DNA of 64,000 bases from Arbacia lixula. Taxonomy: Eukaryota; Echinodermata; Echinoidea; Arbacioida; Arbaciidae. The stretch's first letter is position 1; each line of letters starts with the position of its first letter. Below, in pieces: positions 13,387 to 23,733 of this stretch. Both the position numbers and the translations under genes were made by a program. The DNA lies in contig OZ022576.1 in the NCBI GenBank assembly GCA_963669155.1, forward strand, positions 22,667,429 through 22,731,428, written 5' to 3'. Below the pieces are notes generated by a model. It made no database searches and had not been told where the DNA came from. It was given only the letters and a program-made list of their open reading frames with translations.

Positions 13387-14229
13387 TAGGCTGAGGGAAC
13401 CAATAAATGCTAACCCAATGTTCTGCTTTCTAATCTGTTTTCACATTATTTGCATCCGTGTATATTGCAATCACCGTATTATTTCAGATTCATTGTATGG
13501 ACTCTATGAAAATGCATCTATCTATCCATCCATCCATCCATTTACATATTCATCTTTTTGCTCAAATTGTGAGTTCTTTTAAGTCATAAGGTGTAAAAGT
13601 TAACCATCTTAGATATTTTCATATTAAACATATAAAATGAAAAATTGCGTTTGGCCTTTAAGTAATTATTTTATTTCTGAATATCTACTAATCATGGCCA
13701 CAAAAAACATATAAGAATACATCCTTATTTTGTATTGTGCTATAATGATTATGTGTATGTTCATTGTGACGTATATCTTCCATTATCCAAGGGGGAAAAG
13801 AACATTTATAAATAGCATTTCTTGAAGAATACAGACTTGCGATTCATCATCACAATATATCCGCCTATCTATATTCATTATCTATCCCATCTATCTTCAT
13901 AATACTAGTTGTACTGCTAACAGTATCCTGATCATGGATGTATCTTTGAGGTGCGTAGGCCTATTATATTTGTCTGTCTGTCTGTCTGTGAGCTACCTTC
14001 AATGTACAACCGAGAGATGGCGCCTTATAACATTTCGTTGCTGAATTGGTTGAGTGACTGACTGGTGAATTAACGAGTCCAACTCCTGGTAACTCCCTAA
14101 ATGTAATACTTTTTTTTTCTTCAAATGTTTATGGCCTGGACGAGATATTGCGTAAATAAATGTGTAAGCCAGGCCCCGAGGTAAAGGGTCTAGGCTGTGA
14201 AATGCATTGACACAATCGACTCGTTTAAG
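13387..14229. other. AT-rich noncoding stretch with short microsatellites
   Basis: Contains (ATCC)n near 13518-13540 and (TGTC)n near 13971-13990. No gene recognised. Confidence 0.5.
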
Positions 14230-15604
14230 AAGTATGAGTGGTAACAGAAATTATCCCCTACATCAAGCTGAAAGAAATGAAGAAGAAAAATGCAAGGAAT
14301 CTTCATTTGAAGACAGACCTGTTGAAGCGGTTAGATTGCAGAAATGCCTTTGCTGTTCAAGTAAGTTATGGGTATGAAATTCCCAGCAACAATGACGTAG
14401 AACATTACAGGAGGATGAAACAGAAGAACACGTATGCAGCACTTTGAAAACCAACATCATACAAGCAGCAAAGACAATGCTCACGAAAAAAAGGAGAATA
14501 CCATAAAAGCAGAGTTGGATGACTGACGACACACTCACGAAAATGGAAGGAAGAAAACAAAAGAACACAGAAATAAGCCATCTTTGTAATTTATTCTCAA
14601 CTTTCCCCCTCACTGCCTGGTGACGCGTTATTACATCCACCTGTATTTTGTGATTCAGTTTGAATGGATAGAACGCACTCTGAATCTATTAGTTGTTGCT
14701 ACTCGGACAAACCTCGGACAAGCTTTGAGGTTACCACGTTTGAACGATGTGAATAAAATTTGCATACATAACGAAAATGGTAAATTGAAAGGTGCCACCA
14801 ACTTCAGAAGGAAGTACGTCAAATATGCAAAGACAGAGGGGAGGAGTGGTGGAATGAGGTGTGAGGAAATATAAAATCTTGCAAGCAAAATTCAAAGAAA
14901 CTACGAATGTTAAGAGGCCGCACACTATACATGGTCTTATTAAAGACGAGAATAGGAAGATATTATTTGATTATGAGGATATAACAATTAGATCGGTTCA
15001 AGACATCAGGGGTCACCACGTGGATTATAGAGGTGAATCGCGCAATATTACTAATGATGAAGGAAATAATCAGTGAAATGGAAAAGGCAATCGAAGGAAT
15101 GAAAGGTGGGAAAGCGAGCGATTTCGACACCACCACATCAGAGGTGCTGAAAGCTTTAGATGATGAAGGGATAGATAATATAACGAAGCTATATAGGCCT
15201 AATCTTGTTGATAGAACTGGCTAAATCCCTGAGGAAATGAATGTATTTGTATTTGTGAGTCTACCCCCCAAAAAACCTGAAGCCATGACAACACTGATTT
15301 CGGGACACTGCGCTAGAATATCAAACACCCAAGAGTTCTGGAGATGGCTCAAACAGCTCCATTTTAAACCGTAAGGAAGAGGGAAGTTGTCTACTGCACC
15401 CACATGTTGAGAAAAAAAATGATATTCAAAGGAAGTTGTTTGAAGGACGACTTGAAGGCAGGAGTGGTAGGGGAAGACCACCAATCATATTATAATTATA
15501 TCAAACAGTTCAGAGTACTCACTGGGAAAGCACAAGACCAAGAAGCCTGGAGGACTATCACGTCAGCCAACCTTCACTCCGAAGACGGCACCTGATGATG
15601 ATGA
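14230..15604 (+). pseudogene. Decayed non-LTR retrotransposon, RTE-like, with most of the reverse transcriptase missing
   Basis: Fragments in all three forward frames line up, in order, with the endonuclease-reverse transcriptase protein of RTE-type LINEs. Seen: a linker region at 14265-14440 (LLKRLDCRNAF); WMTDDTLTKMEGRK at 14517-14560; EVRQICKDRGEEWWNEV near 14810-14865; IKDENRKILFDYEDI at 14938-14985; the N-terminal RT segment EMEKAIEGMKGGKASDFD at 15078-15131; IPEEMNVFVFVSLPPKK at 15225-15275; and the C-terminal LFEGRLEGRSGRGRPP and EAWRTITSANLHSEDGT ending with a stop at 15593-15595. Most of the catalytic RT domain, including the YxDD box, is absent, as is the apurinic endonuclease. The copy ends in a short (TGA)n tail, as RTE elements usually do. 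The frameshifts and internal deletion show it is dead. RTE is my best placement; a related clade is possible. Confidence 0.88.
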
Positions 15605-16483
15605 GGGCAAGTACTAGGCCTAAATAAGCGACATGCACATGTCGGCGCCATACGTGATGTTATGATGGTAGGGTAGCACGCCAGCTCGCGTTTGAGGCCG
15701 GACGCGGATCGAGGGATGCGCGCCGGTAATCTCACACATGCTGCAGCTGCACATTATTGTATCGCCTGCCTAGGGTTTCGGCGAGGCTGGCGCGCGCTAC
15801 TTGGTGGTTCTTGTACCGGCCGTGGCGGTGTGCATCTTAAAATTACATGTAGCTGTATATTTTAGGTGCCCATATCGACTGTTATTGCGGAAAACATTTC
15901 ACCTTCCTGATACGAATAGAAGCCTTTCTCATAGTATCTACGTAAACTGGTGGGCTGTATAGCAGTGGCCTTGATTTGGTTTGATGAGGAGCGGATGATG
16001 TCTTCGCTTCGATGTCCTCCACCCGCACCCATTCATTGCATTGCCATTGCATCTCAACAAATTACACAGTAGGTGAGTATGCCTGGCTATCATCAATAAA
16101 CTCAAATTGCTATCATCATGGCCTGGAATGAAATCATTAGAATGTCTTACAACTATTATCCTTCTTGATTTTATGTTGGTCTTCATTGAGACGATACATT
16201 TTCATGTAAAGTCTAACTCTAAACTAAAGACAGTGAAAGAGAAATATAATTATCCACCATTTGTGGCCATAGTCTGTAGAGTTTAAGCAAAGGGTGTGTG
16301 TGTGTAGTATGTGGTGTGTGTGCGTTTGTGAGTTGAGATGTTCTGCACGGACACTGACCACACGCCAAAAACTCTTTTTAACTTACAAGAAAGCTAGGTT
16401 GTACAATGATAAAAGACATAAGAAATTGTATTCCCTTTTCGTTTGTTTATTGAATGATATTGCATCTAAAACAATGACTGTGC
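15605..16483. other. Noncoding stretch with a CpG-rich patch
   Basis: From about 15640 to 15840 CpG is frequent (GCGCGCC, CGGCGAGG and CCGGCCGTGGCGG motifs) in contrast to the AT-rich surroundings. No exon or RNA gene was recognised in it. The rest is AT-rich with a short GTGTGT tract near 16293-16325. Confidence 0.5.
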
Positions 16484-16491
16484 ATGCGCAG
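16484..16491. repeat. Left 8-bp target-site duplication of the hAT element
   Basis: ATGCGCAG immediately before the terminal CAGTGTTGTAGT. The identical octamer follows the right terminus at 19216-19223. Confidence 0.93.
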
Positions 16492-16504
16492 CAGTGTTGT
16501 AGTT

Positions 16505-16660
16505 CTCGAGACTGGTCTTGGTCTCGAGACCAGTCTCGAGATCAGGATTTTTTTTCTTGGTCTTGATCTCGGTCTCGAACCCTCTGGTCTTGGTCTTGTT
16601 CTTGGTCTTGAGCCTTTCTGGTCTCGGATTTTACGTCGAGACCAGCACGAGACCAGCTAC
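16505..16660. repeat. GGTCTTGGTCTCG-type repeats, left end of hAT
   Basis: Short imperfect repeats of a six-base GGTCTT/GGTCTC theme, including the inverted pair CTCGAGACTGGTCTTGGTC / GGTCTCGAGACCAGTCTCGAG. A related array sits just inside the right terminus. Confidence 0.85.
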
Positions 16661-17762
16661 TAAAATTACGATATTACACATAAATCATATTGATAATGCA
16701 TGTCGGAGAAAGGAGATACGATACATCACTCTCCTTGGTCGGAGCGCATACAATTTGGAGTTACAATCATCCCTACTATACTGTGCAAGCCTGCCGCCGA
16801 CCCGGCCCGGCCCCTGCGCTGCCCGATCACTGCATAGCACGGGAAGCGTGAGATGCAGATTAGCGAGCATGCAATATATGTGCCAACATCACACATGCAA
16901 AGCGCATCACACTGGGTGATACATGCGTCTTTATGCGAGCTAAGAGGTCAGTGTTGCGAGTTGGATCGATGGTGTTTAGATGTAGTAAAACTCTCCAAGC
17001 CAGCTCTCAAGCTGTGCCATGCTGCACTCGTGATCGCATACAATACACGTGTGAGACTGAAAGAGTATGAGAGTCGCCCCTCCCGGCGCGGCCGAGATAG
17101 AGTATTGTTTATGTTTTTGGCACGAAGCTCGCTAGTGCGAATAGCGTAAAGAAAAAATTACTAGAGGAGCCAACACTATGTCTTAATTACGCCAAATGAA
17201 AAGACGACATGGAGCTGCAAAAATTACTAAATTATGTTGAAATAATTCCAAAATGTGCTAGTGCTAATTCCGAACAGTATTTTTTTTTTTGGGGGGGGGG
17301 AGGGGGGGGGGGCTGCTAAAACTTATAAACTGAGGCCCAACCCTGCCAAATAAAATAATATCATGGAATCAAAAAACAAATTAAAGAAAAAAAATAACAC
17401 AGGAATAAATGTGAATGTATACATTTCATGATTCTTAAAACATTTTCATGGGATCATATATTCACATTTCCTTTCATTAAAGTTAAATTAAGAGGAAAAG
17501 TATTAAAACAAGCTTGGGAAACAATAATTCTAGAAATGTCACGTTTTGTTTGTATTTGTTAGCGAATAGTGTGTATTTAGTTATTTCCTTGCTGTATTGT
17601 TGCATTAATTTGTAAAAGGGATGGTTGAGTATTGGTAATTCCCGAAATGCCCCTTGTCACTAAATTGATTGGTTTTTAATTCCTATTGAAAGTTAATTAA
17701 ATGAAATGTGTGGCAGAATAATTCTCTCTCAAATGCTCTTATAGTTGAAAAATATTTTTAAT

Positions 17763-17784
17763 AAGTCGCCTGGCCAGGCGACTT
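17763..17784. repeat. 22-bp perfect palindrome
   Basis: AAGTCGCCTGG followed directly by its exact complement CCAGGCGACTT, then a T run. In a bacterium this would look like a terminator; here it lies inside the hAT element and its role is unknown. Confidence 0.9.
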
Positions 17785-18121
17785 TTTAGATAATGCAAGA
17801 AATGCATAATAGATTACTTTTAAAAATCAAAGTAAGTTTTTGAATAGTTCTTGATAATATCCCTATTCAGTAATTATTTTAACAAAATAGGAATTGCACA
17901 ATTTTGTATGAAAAATTGCTAAAACCAATAAGTCTATAGAGAATGCCCTCGAGTTGTCACAGGTCTTTTTGAATGATGACAGGGTTTTTACATTGTATTA
18001 GTGTATACATCTCGAAAATGGTGGAGTTATAATTATTCATTTATATCATAATGGTGCAGGTTTTGGTTACTAAGATAAAGTTTGACCAATACTCAATTTG
18101 CCTGACCTATATATAAGTAAC

Positions 18122-18765
18122 GTGTATGTGTTTGTAGAGAAAAACGAATGTTTTCCGAATCTGTTTCGGAAAACAATCATCATTCTTGAAATGAAGTTGT
18201 GTTTATTTTGTATGCCTTGTGTCTTTGGCATTATTAAAACAAACTTCACAGTATTTGATACGTTTTTTTCAGGAGCTCAGGCAAATATGTTCATGCAGAA
18301 ATAAAGAAGTATATAAGAAGAATATATAAGTAACTCAAGTCATGTGTATGTGTTTATAGAGAAAAACGAATGACGAATATATTTCGGAAAACAATCATCA
18401 TTCTTGAAATAAAGTTGTGTTTATTTTGTATGCCTTGTGTCTTTGGCGTTATTCTAAAAAACTTCACAGTATTTGATGTTTTTTCAGGAGCTCAGGTAAA
18501 TATGTTCATGCAGAAATAAGGAAGTATATAAGAAGAATATATAAGTATTAAGTAACTCAAGTCATGTGTATGTGTTTATAGAGAAAAACGAATGACTTGA
18601 ATATATTTCGGAAAACAATCATCATTCTTAAAAGAAGTTGTGTTCATTTTGTATGCCTTGTTCCTTTGTCATTATAAAAAAAAAAAAATCACAGTATTTG
18701 ATATGTTTTTCAGGAACTCAGGCAAATATGTTAAAGCAGAAATAAAGAAGTATTTTCCCCCATCA
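18122..18765 (+). repeat. Three tandem units of 222 bp inside the hAT element
   Basis: The motif GTGTATGTGTTT starts units at 18122, 18344 and 18566. Each unit contains in order GAGAAAAACGAATG, TTTCGGAAAACAATCATC, GTATGCCTTGT, CACAGTATTTGAT, CAGGARCTCAGG and a GAAGTAT end. The third unit is truncated and slightly more diverged. Units one and two end in TATATAAG-rich sequence. Confidence 0.93.
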
Positions 18766-19049
18766 TACATATTATCACGATCCTGGATCCTTTGTGCAGT
18801 TTGTTGCTAAACTACTAGCTACTGACTTGTATTGTGCATTTAACTTTGAGCATGCCTGTGAAGTGATTGAAAAAGCACATTGAAAGTATAACTTTTTTAA
18901 AACAATTTTTTCATTTAATTCAGCCATATAGAAGAATATTACAGACTGCTCATGTTGTGCAAGTTGTGCAAGTATTAGACAGTTTATACTCATAACCATA
19001 GTCCACAAATAACGCGTGTTTCCTCAAAACTAGTAGAAATTTAAATACT

Positions 19050-19203
19050 GGTGAGTGGTCTTGGTCTTGGTCTTGATCTCGTAATTTGGTGTTCTTGGTC
19101 TCGGACCTCTGTTCTTGATCTTGAACCAATTTTTTGGTTCTTGATCTTGGTCTCGGGGTGTTTGGTCTTGGTCTTGATCTTGGTCTCGGATGGTCTGGTC
19201 TTG
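19050..19203 (+). repeat. GGTCTTGGTCTTGATCTCG-type repeats, right end of hAT
   Basis: Imperfect repeats of GGTCTTGGTCTTGATC and GTTCTTGGTCTCGG lie directly inside the right terminal repeat. They match the array at the left terminus. Confidence 0.88.
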
Positions 19204-19215
19204 ACTACAACACTG

Positions 19216-19223
19216 ATGCGCAG
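19216..19223. repeat. Right 8-bp target-site duplication of the hAT element
   Basis: ATGCGCAG immediately follows ACTACAACACTG, matching 16484-16491 exactly. Confidence 0.93.
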
Positions 19224-19329
19224 GTGCAGTCAGGTGAAGTAGAACATGAATACTGCACAAGATGTGAATTGACGAGAAATGAACATGACTAAATGATGTG
19301 TAATAAATGATGCTTCCATAAAGTCCAAT

Positions 19330-20060
19330 GATAATGAAGGGTGACACGAAGGAAGGGGCTCACGCTAAAGATGATGAGGCGGAGACTTAAAGCTGAGTCA
19401 CGACTTCAGAAACTTGGCTGAAGAGCCGTGAAGCTCGGGACGCTACACGCTGGTGATGATCGCGGACGAGGAGAGAAGAGAAAGGACGTGAAGAGGAAAT
19501 GGCACTCAGTGATGCAAGCAGTGAGTCGCTTGTGACTACCGGAGGCCAGATAAGAAAATGTGCGGCGCTGGGGACGAAGCAGTGAGTTGTTTGATGTCGG
19601 AGGCCGTGGAAGAAAATACTAACAAAGCGGCGATGCCGACATAGTGCAGTGAATCGCTAGACGCCATGGTAAGCCGTGCTTTGAAGATCAGTGTTCAGGC
19701 GAGCTGCAGTGGATCGAGCTTGTGTGCGGTGAAGTAAACTGCCAAAGCGAAAGGCGGGACTGGCAGCTCCCAGCGGTGAATCTTGCTGTGGTGATTATAT
19801 CGTACCACTGGAAGACTGTCAGCCCGCTGGAGACGACGGCAGGGAAAGAATCTCTAGTCCGGAGGCATGTTGTCTCGACTGGAGTGAATTCCAGGAGATG
19901 TTGACTTGAACCAAGATGAACACGGGAGTGAAGAGATACGCTGGGCGATGCAATGAGCGCGTGTAGAACAAATGACCACGTGGCGTTGAAGTGCACGTAG
20001 GCAATGATGCGCGATAGGTTGAAACAACGCACGTGGTCAGAATACATTAATAAAAAACAA
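19330..20060. other. CpG-richer region with ~60-67 bp periodicity
   Basis: The motif GCAGTGRRTCG or close variants occurs at 19518, 19579, 19646 and 19706, with GGAGGCC and GAAAAT between some copies, suggesting a decayed tandem array. CpG is more frequent than in the surrounding DNA. Frames on the minus strand reach 119 codons but show no recognisable domain. This could be the remains of a promoter or an LTR-like segment; I cannot tell which. Confidence 0.45.
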
Positions 20061-20401
20061 CAGAGTTACATAATGCGGAAAAGTACTGGGAGAGCACATG
20101 GAAACGTACATGGAAAAGTACATGAAAATGAAGAGTGACTGAAAGAGCCACTACAAAACTATTGCCTTGATATTGCACTGTGACAAGGTCAAGGAGAGAG
20201 GGCAATAAAACTTTTAGAGGAGCAGGGTGATGGTGATGATGTATGCATGGTTGGTCGGTGATGAGTTTACATTGATGTACAGGTAGGCCAGATTTACAGG
20301 TGGCCCAGACTGTCCAGACTGGGTAATGAGCGACTTATCAGTGGCCAGTCTGGCCAGCGATGGCCATATAAATGGCAAGCCCCGGTAAATGCTGTCCTGG
20401 G

Positions 20402-20551
20402 GTGTACAGGTGCGGTGTACAGGTGCAGTGTACAGGTGCAGTGTACAGGTGCATTATACAGGTGCAGCGTACAGGTGCATTGTACAGGTTCAGTGTACAG
20501 GTGCAATGTACCGGTGTAGTTTACAGTTGCAGTGTACAGGTGGTACAGGTG
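20402..20551 (+). repeat. 13-bp minisatellite, about 11 units
   Basis: Consensus GTGTACAGGTGCA repeated about eleven times with point changes such as TTATACAGGTGCA and GTTTACAGTTGCA. Isolated relatives (ACAGGTAGGCC, ACAGGTGGCCC) lie just upstream near 20280-20310. Because 13 is not a multiple of three, the reading frames through it cycle and are not coding. Confidence 0.96.
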
Positions 20552-20559
20552 TTCATTAC

Positions 20560-23512
20560 TTACAGCATTTTTAGTGTTTGGGGTACCATCATTTTTCTGG
20601 CGACATTTACATGTAATGCTTTGCCCTGGAAGCCAACAAAAGTGTGGGAATTAGTGACAGTGTTGCTAAGGAGAGTGTTTCAGATTGATGCTTTTCTTGG
20701 GAACATACTGTAAAGATAGATCGATAGCATTTTGCCTGTATTATGATCTGTTATGGCTTTCTGTGATAGAGACAGCTTCCTATGTATGTTTCGTGTTGTA
20801 CGATTTTCCTTTACTTCGTACTTGTCCAATATTCTCTTCCAATTTTGGAATTTGCAGCAAACATCAGTGGCTCAAGCTAAGTGGCAGGTATAGATGAAAT
20901 TAAGAAAGAAGTTGTAAACTAAACAAATGCATATTCTAAAGGGATCTCTGCAAAAGGTGGTCAAGCACAAGTGTGAAAATAAAAGTGTGGTTTCTTGATC
21001 TGTCTTTAGCAGTTTTATGGCACATTCGGACGGCTGATCATAAGAGGCAATGCCAACAGTCTAGAGAATTGATGGCCTGACTTCAAAAATGTATTTGGTC
21101 TAGTCTTGGAAGTTGACTCAGACAGACTCACCATACATTGAAGCTGCATGTAGATTGATATTTGTGAGAGTAGACAATACAACTCTCAAGACAAAGAAGA
21201 GGTGGGTATGATTATTGAGGGCTAGGTAAGGCAATCGTGCAGCTTAGGGGTCTCAATTATTGCAGGGATAAGACATCATAACACTTAACCTCTCTTACCC
21301 TAACCAGGGATGTGTTAGGAAGGAGAAACAACTCGAGCATAATATAAAGCGTGCTAATGAATGTCAAAAGCATTCCTCAATCACTACAATGCTTTGATGT
21401 CCCATGCGCGGCACCGACATTTAGCTGCTGTCAACTTGGAAAGCAATATCTTTAATTCACTGTTTTGTCTCTGGAAGCTATTTTTCTTATCACATTTTTG
21501 TGCAATTTTCAAGAAAGTTACAGGCAATACGACTAAAGATCCTGTACTCAATTTTCTTCTAAATAATTGTTGAATGATGCACAAATATTCTTACTTACAC
21601 AATTAACAAATTTCTTCACTTTCCGCAGATTTTCGCAAATGTGGGATTCAATCATTATCAAAATCATATTTTAAGCTGTTTATTTTCATTAACAGTTTGC
21701 GTGCATTTGCTTGCAACTTAGATATTTTAGTAAAAAAAACTGTTTATTTTTGTTCGCTGATATCTCTTTTTCTCACAAAAGTATTGATGCAATCCAAGTT
21801 TTTTTAATCCAACAGAACTGGACAAGCGAAATAAGACTCTACATTTCTTTTGTTCTATCTGAGAAACCGTTGCTATGCAATCCTGTTCGTTATTATTAAA
21901 ACACCTGAAGAGCACATGCTGAGAAGACATTTTTTTCGGCGGTGCCACGCATGGGTTCAAAGAAAGAAAGTTGTTTCATATCCTTCCATAACACATCCCT
22001 GCCCTAACCATAACTCGGTTAAAGTTATTAGATAGGGAAATTGTAATGTATTTAATCATGAATTCTAGGAAAAAAATGTTATTTGATAACATTTTTGTTT
22101 AATTTTCATGCATAATTTCATATAACAATGGGCAAGACAATTCATGTTGCAGACGATGCACATTGAGCATGTAATGGTTTTTGTGTATGATTTAGAAAAG
22201 ATATTTGTTACAAAGTAAAAATTGTTAATGAATTCTAAACACAATAAAAGTAATAGAAAAAATAGGAAAATACATTGATGAAATAAAAACAACAACAAAG
22301 ACGCACTATACACCATTGTCACTGTTCTTATTTACCATGCAGAAACAAACAGTACACAGAGCGTCACTTGTCTACCTAGGATTTGCTGAGCAAGATAACA
22401 TGGCTAGTGATTAATATTTCGAAACAAAAATAACATTTAAGTATAGTTTGAAATACATTTTTGGCAATTTGATTTGCATCATGGAGTATTTTATCATGCA
22501 GAGCTGTAGATGTAACCAGTGGTGTTGGTGAATGTTTAAATATTTAGATCTGTACATGTCTATGCTTGAAACAGATAATGCCTTGTCTTGTACACCTGTT
22601 TGCTCAAGAATGTTGTCTCGGTGCATTAAACACAAACCTGGCATTGTATTCCAAGATTTATTGTACAATTTAGTTGTGTTGTTTACAGCCTGTATTCTGT
22701 TTCTCAACTAGAATGAACAACATAATGTATCCGTGATAAATTTCCTTTGTATTTTAACCTCAAAACAAAACCTTATACTGTGTTTGGTTTTATTTGGTAA
22801 ATGATGATCAGAGGAAAAGTAATATGGGGGAAGAAATTTTCAGAAGAATAAGTTCTATGATAAGATATGCTTTACTTCTAAAGGAGAAAAAAAACGCGTA
22901 ACAATGGTTGATTACACAAAAAAGCAGATGAATCAGAGTGCCATATGAAATGTTGGATGAAATCAAATGCATTATAGATAATCACAAAGAATTTGACACC
23001 TGCCTTGTAAGTGTGTATTTGCCAATTGTGATTGACCAGTGTACTGTTCATTATCTTTTTCATGCATCTGGATTTGTTTAGTACAATGGCAATTTTGCAA
23101 TTTAATGCATCACTTACATTTGTTCACATGCCATTTGAATGGGCAATTCATATAGTATATCACACTTTCAAGGTTCGTGATTATGATTTCAATTTTTCTC
23201 TCTTATTTGATTATTGGAAGCATTTGACTTATCTTTGTTTATTAAAACTAATGCATGGCAGTGAGGGTTTTATGACCCTGACAGGTCATGATGAGAAAGA
23301 GATATTTCTTATAACTTTCTGTGAACATGTGATTTTAACCATTGAATAAGCAATAAATTCCTTGTGCCTATGTAGTATAGGGACATTTTGGCCTGGAGAA
23401 ACCAGGGATTCAGAAGGCAATTTCCAATCATGAAAACGGGGAAAGAGCATGTTGACAATTTCCTGCAAATGGCATCCAATAAGCACAGCCCACCTCCATG
23501 TCCAACCTGGAG
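20560..23512. other. AT-rich noncoding stretch
   Basis: No frame over 105 codons and no family that I recognise. A small hairpin with 11-bp arms AAAAATGTTAT / ATAACATTTTT is at 22072-22096. Confidence 0.5.
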
Positions 23513-23733
23513 TAGCCTTCTTTCCAGGCCGTTGGGTATTTTCTAATCCAAACTATAACTGCAACATGTGGGTTAGTAATCAACAGAGCAAGACTAATTC
23601 TGTTCTTCTCCTAGTCTCACATGCCAGAGGAGAACTTGAAAGCAGTTAGTCTACTGTAGTCATACCCTGTTGTAGTCCGTACTCGTGAGTTCAGTTTGAC
23701 TAAGAAATGTCCAACAGCCTGAGGGTCAGGCTA
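23513..23733. mobile_element. Family A foldback MITE, copy 1 (221 bp)
   Basis: The left end TAGCCTTCTTTCCAGGCC, then GTTGGGTATTTTCTAATCC, is matched at the right by the inverse of TAGCCTGACCCTCAGGCTG, GTTGGACATTTCTTAGTC. The same inverted ends occur in the elements at 36372, 43842 and 50849. A TA is present at both borders. It has no coding capacity. Confidence 0.82.

Larger units (their letters stand above)
16492..19215. mobile_element. hAT-type DNA transposon copy, non-autonomous (2724 bp)
   Basis: The ends are the inverted repeat CAGTGTTGTAGT at 16492-16503 and ACTACAACACTG at 19204-19215. They are flanked by a perfect 8-bp duplication ATGCGCAG. Eight-base duplications and CA(G)...(C)TG ends are the hallmark of hAT elements. 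Both ends also carry arrays of GGTCTTGGTCTCG-type repeats (16505-16660 and 19050-19200), in the same sense at each end, with some inverted pieces at the left. The interior has a CpG-rich part at about 16780-17110, poly-T/poly-G near 17280-17312, a 22-bp palindrome at 17763 and three 222-bp tandem units at 18122-18760. Reading frames inside are at most 133 codons and none resembles a hAT transposase with its C-terminal dimerisation domain, so the copy depends on a transposase elsewhere. The intact duplication indicates insertion that is not very old. Confidence 0.92.

Noticed and set aside
17763-17795. Intrinsic (rho-independent) terminator
   Set aside because: The palindrome with T run has the right look, but the surroundings are clearly eukaryotic, with no upstream gene.
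18122-18765. CRISPR-like regularly spaced repeats
   Set aside because: Units are 222 bp tandem copies without unique spacers, in eukaryotic DNA and inside a transposon.
16492-19215. hAT transposase gene inside the element
   Set aside because: No reading frame over 133 codons, and none shows BED zinc-finger or hAT C-terminal dimerisation features.
20402-20551. Repeat-protein gene read through the 13-bp minisatellite (113 codons)
   Set aside because: The 13-bp unit shifts frame at each repeat and the flanking sequence does not continue a plausible exon.
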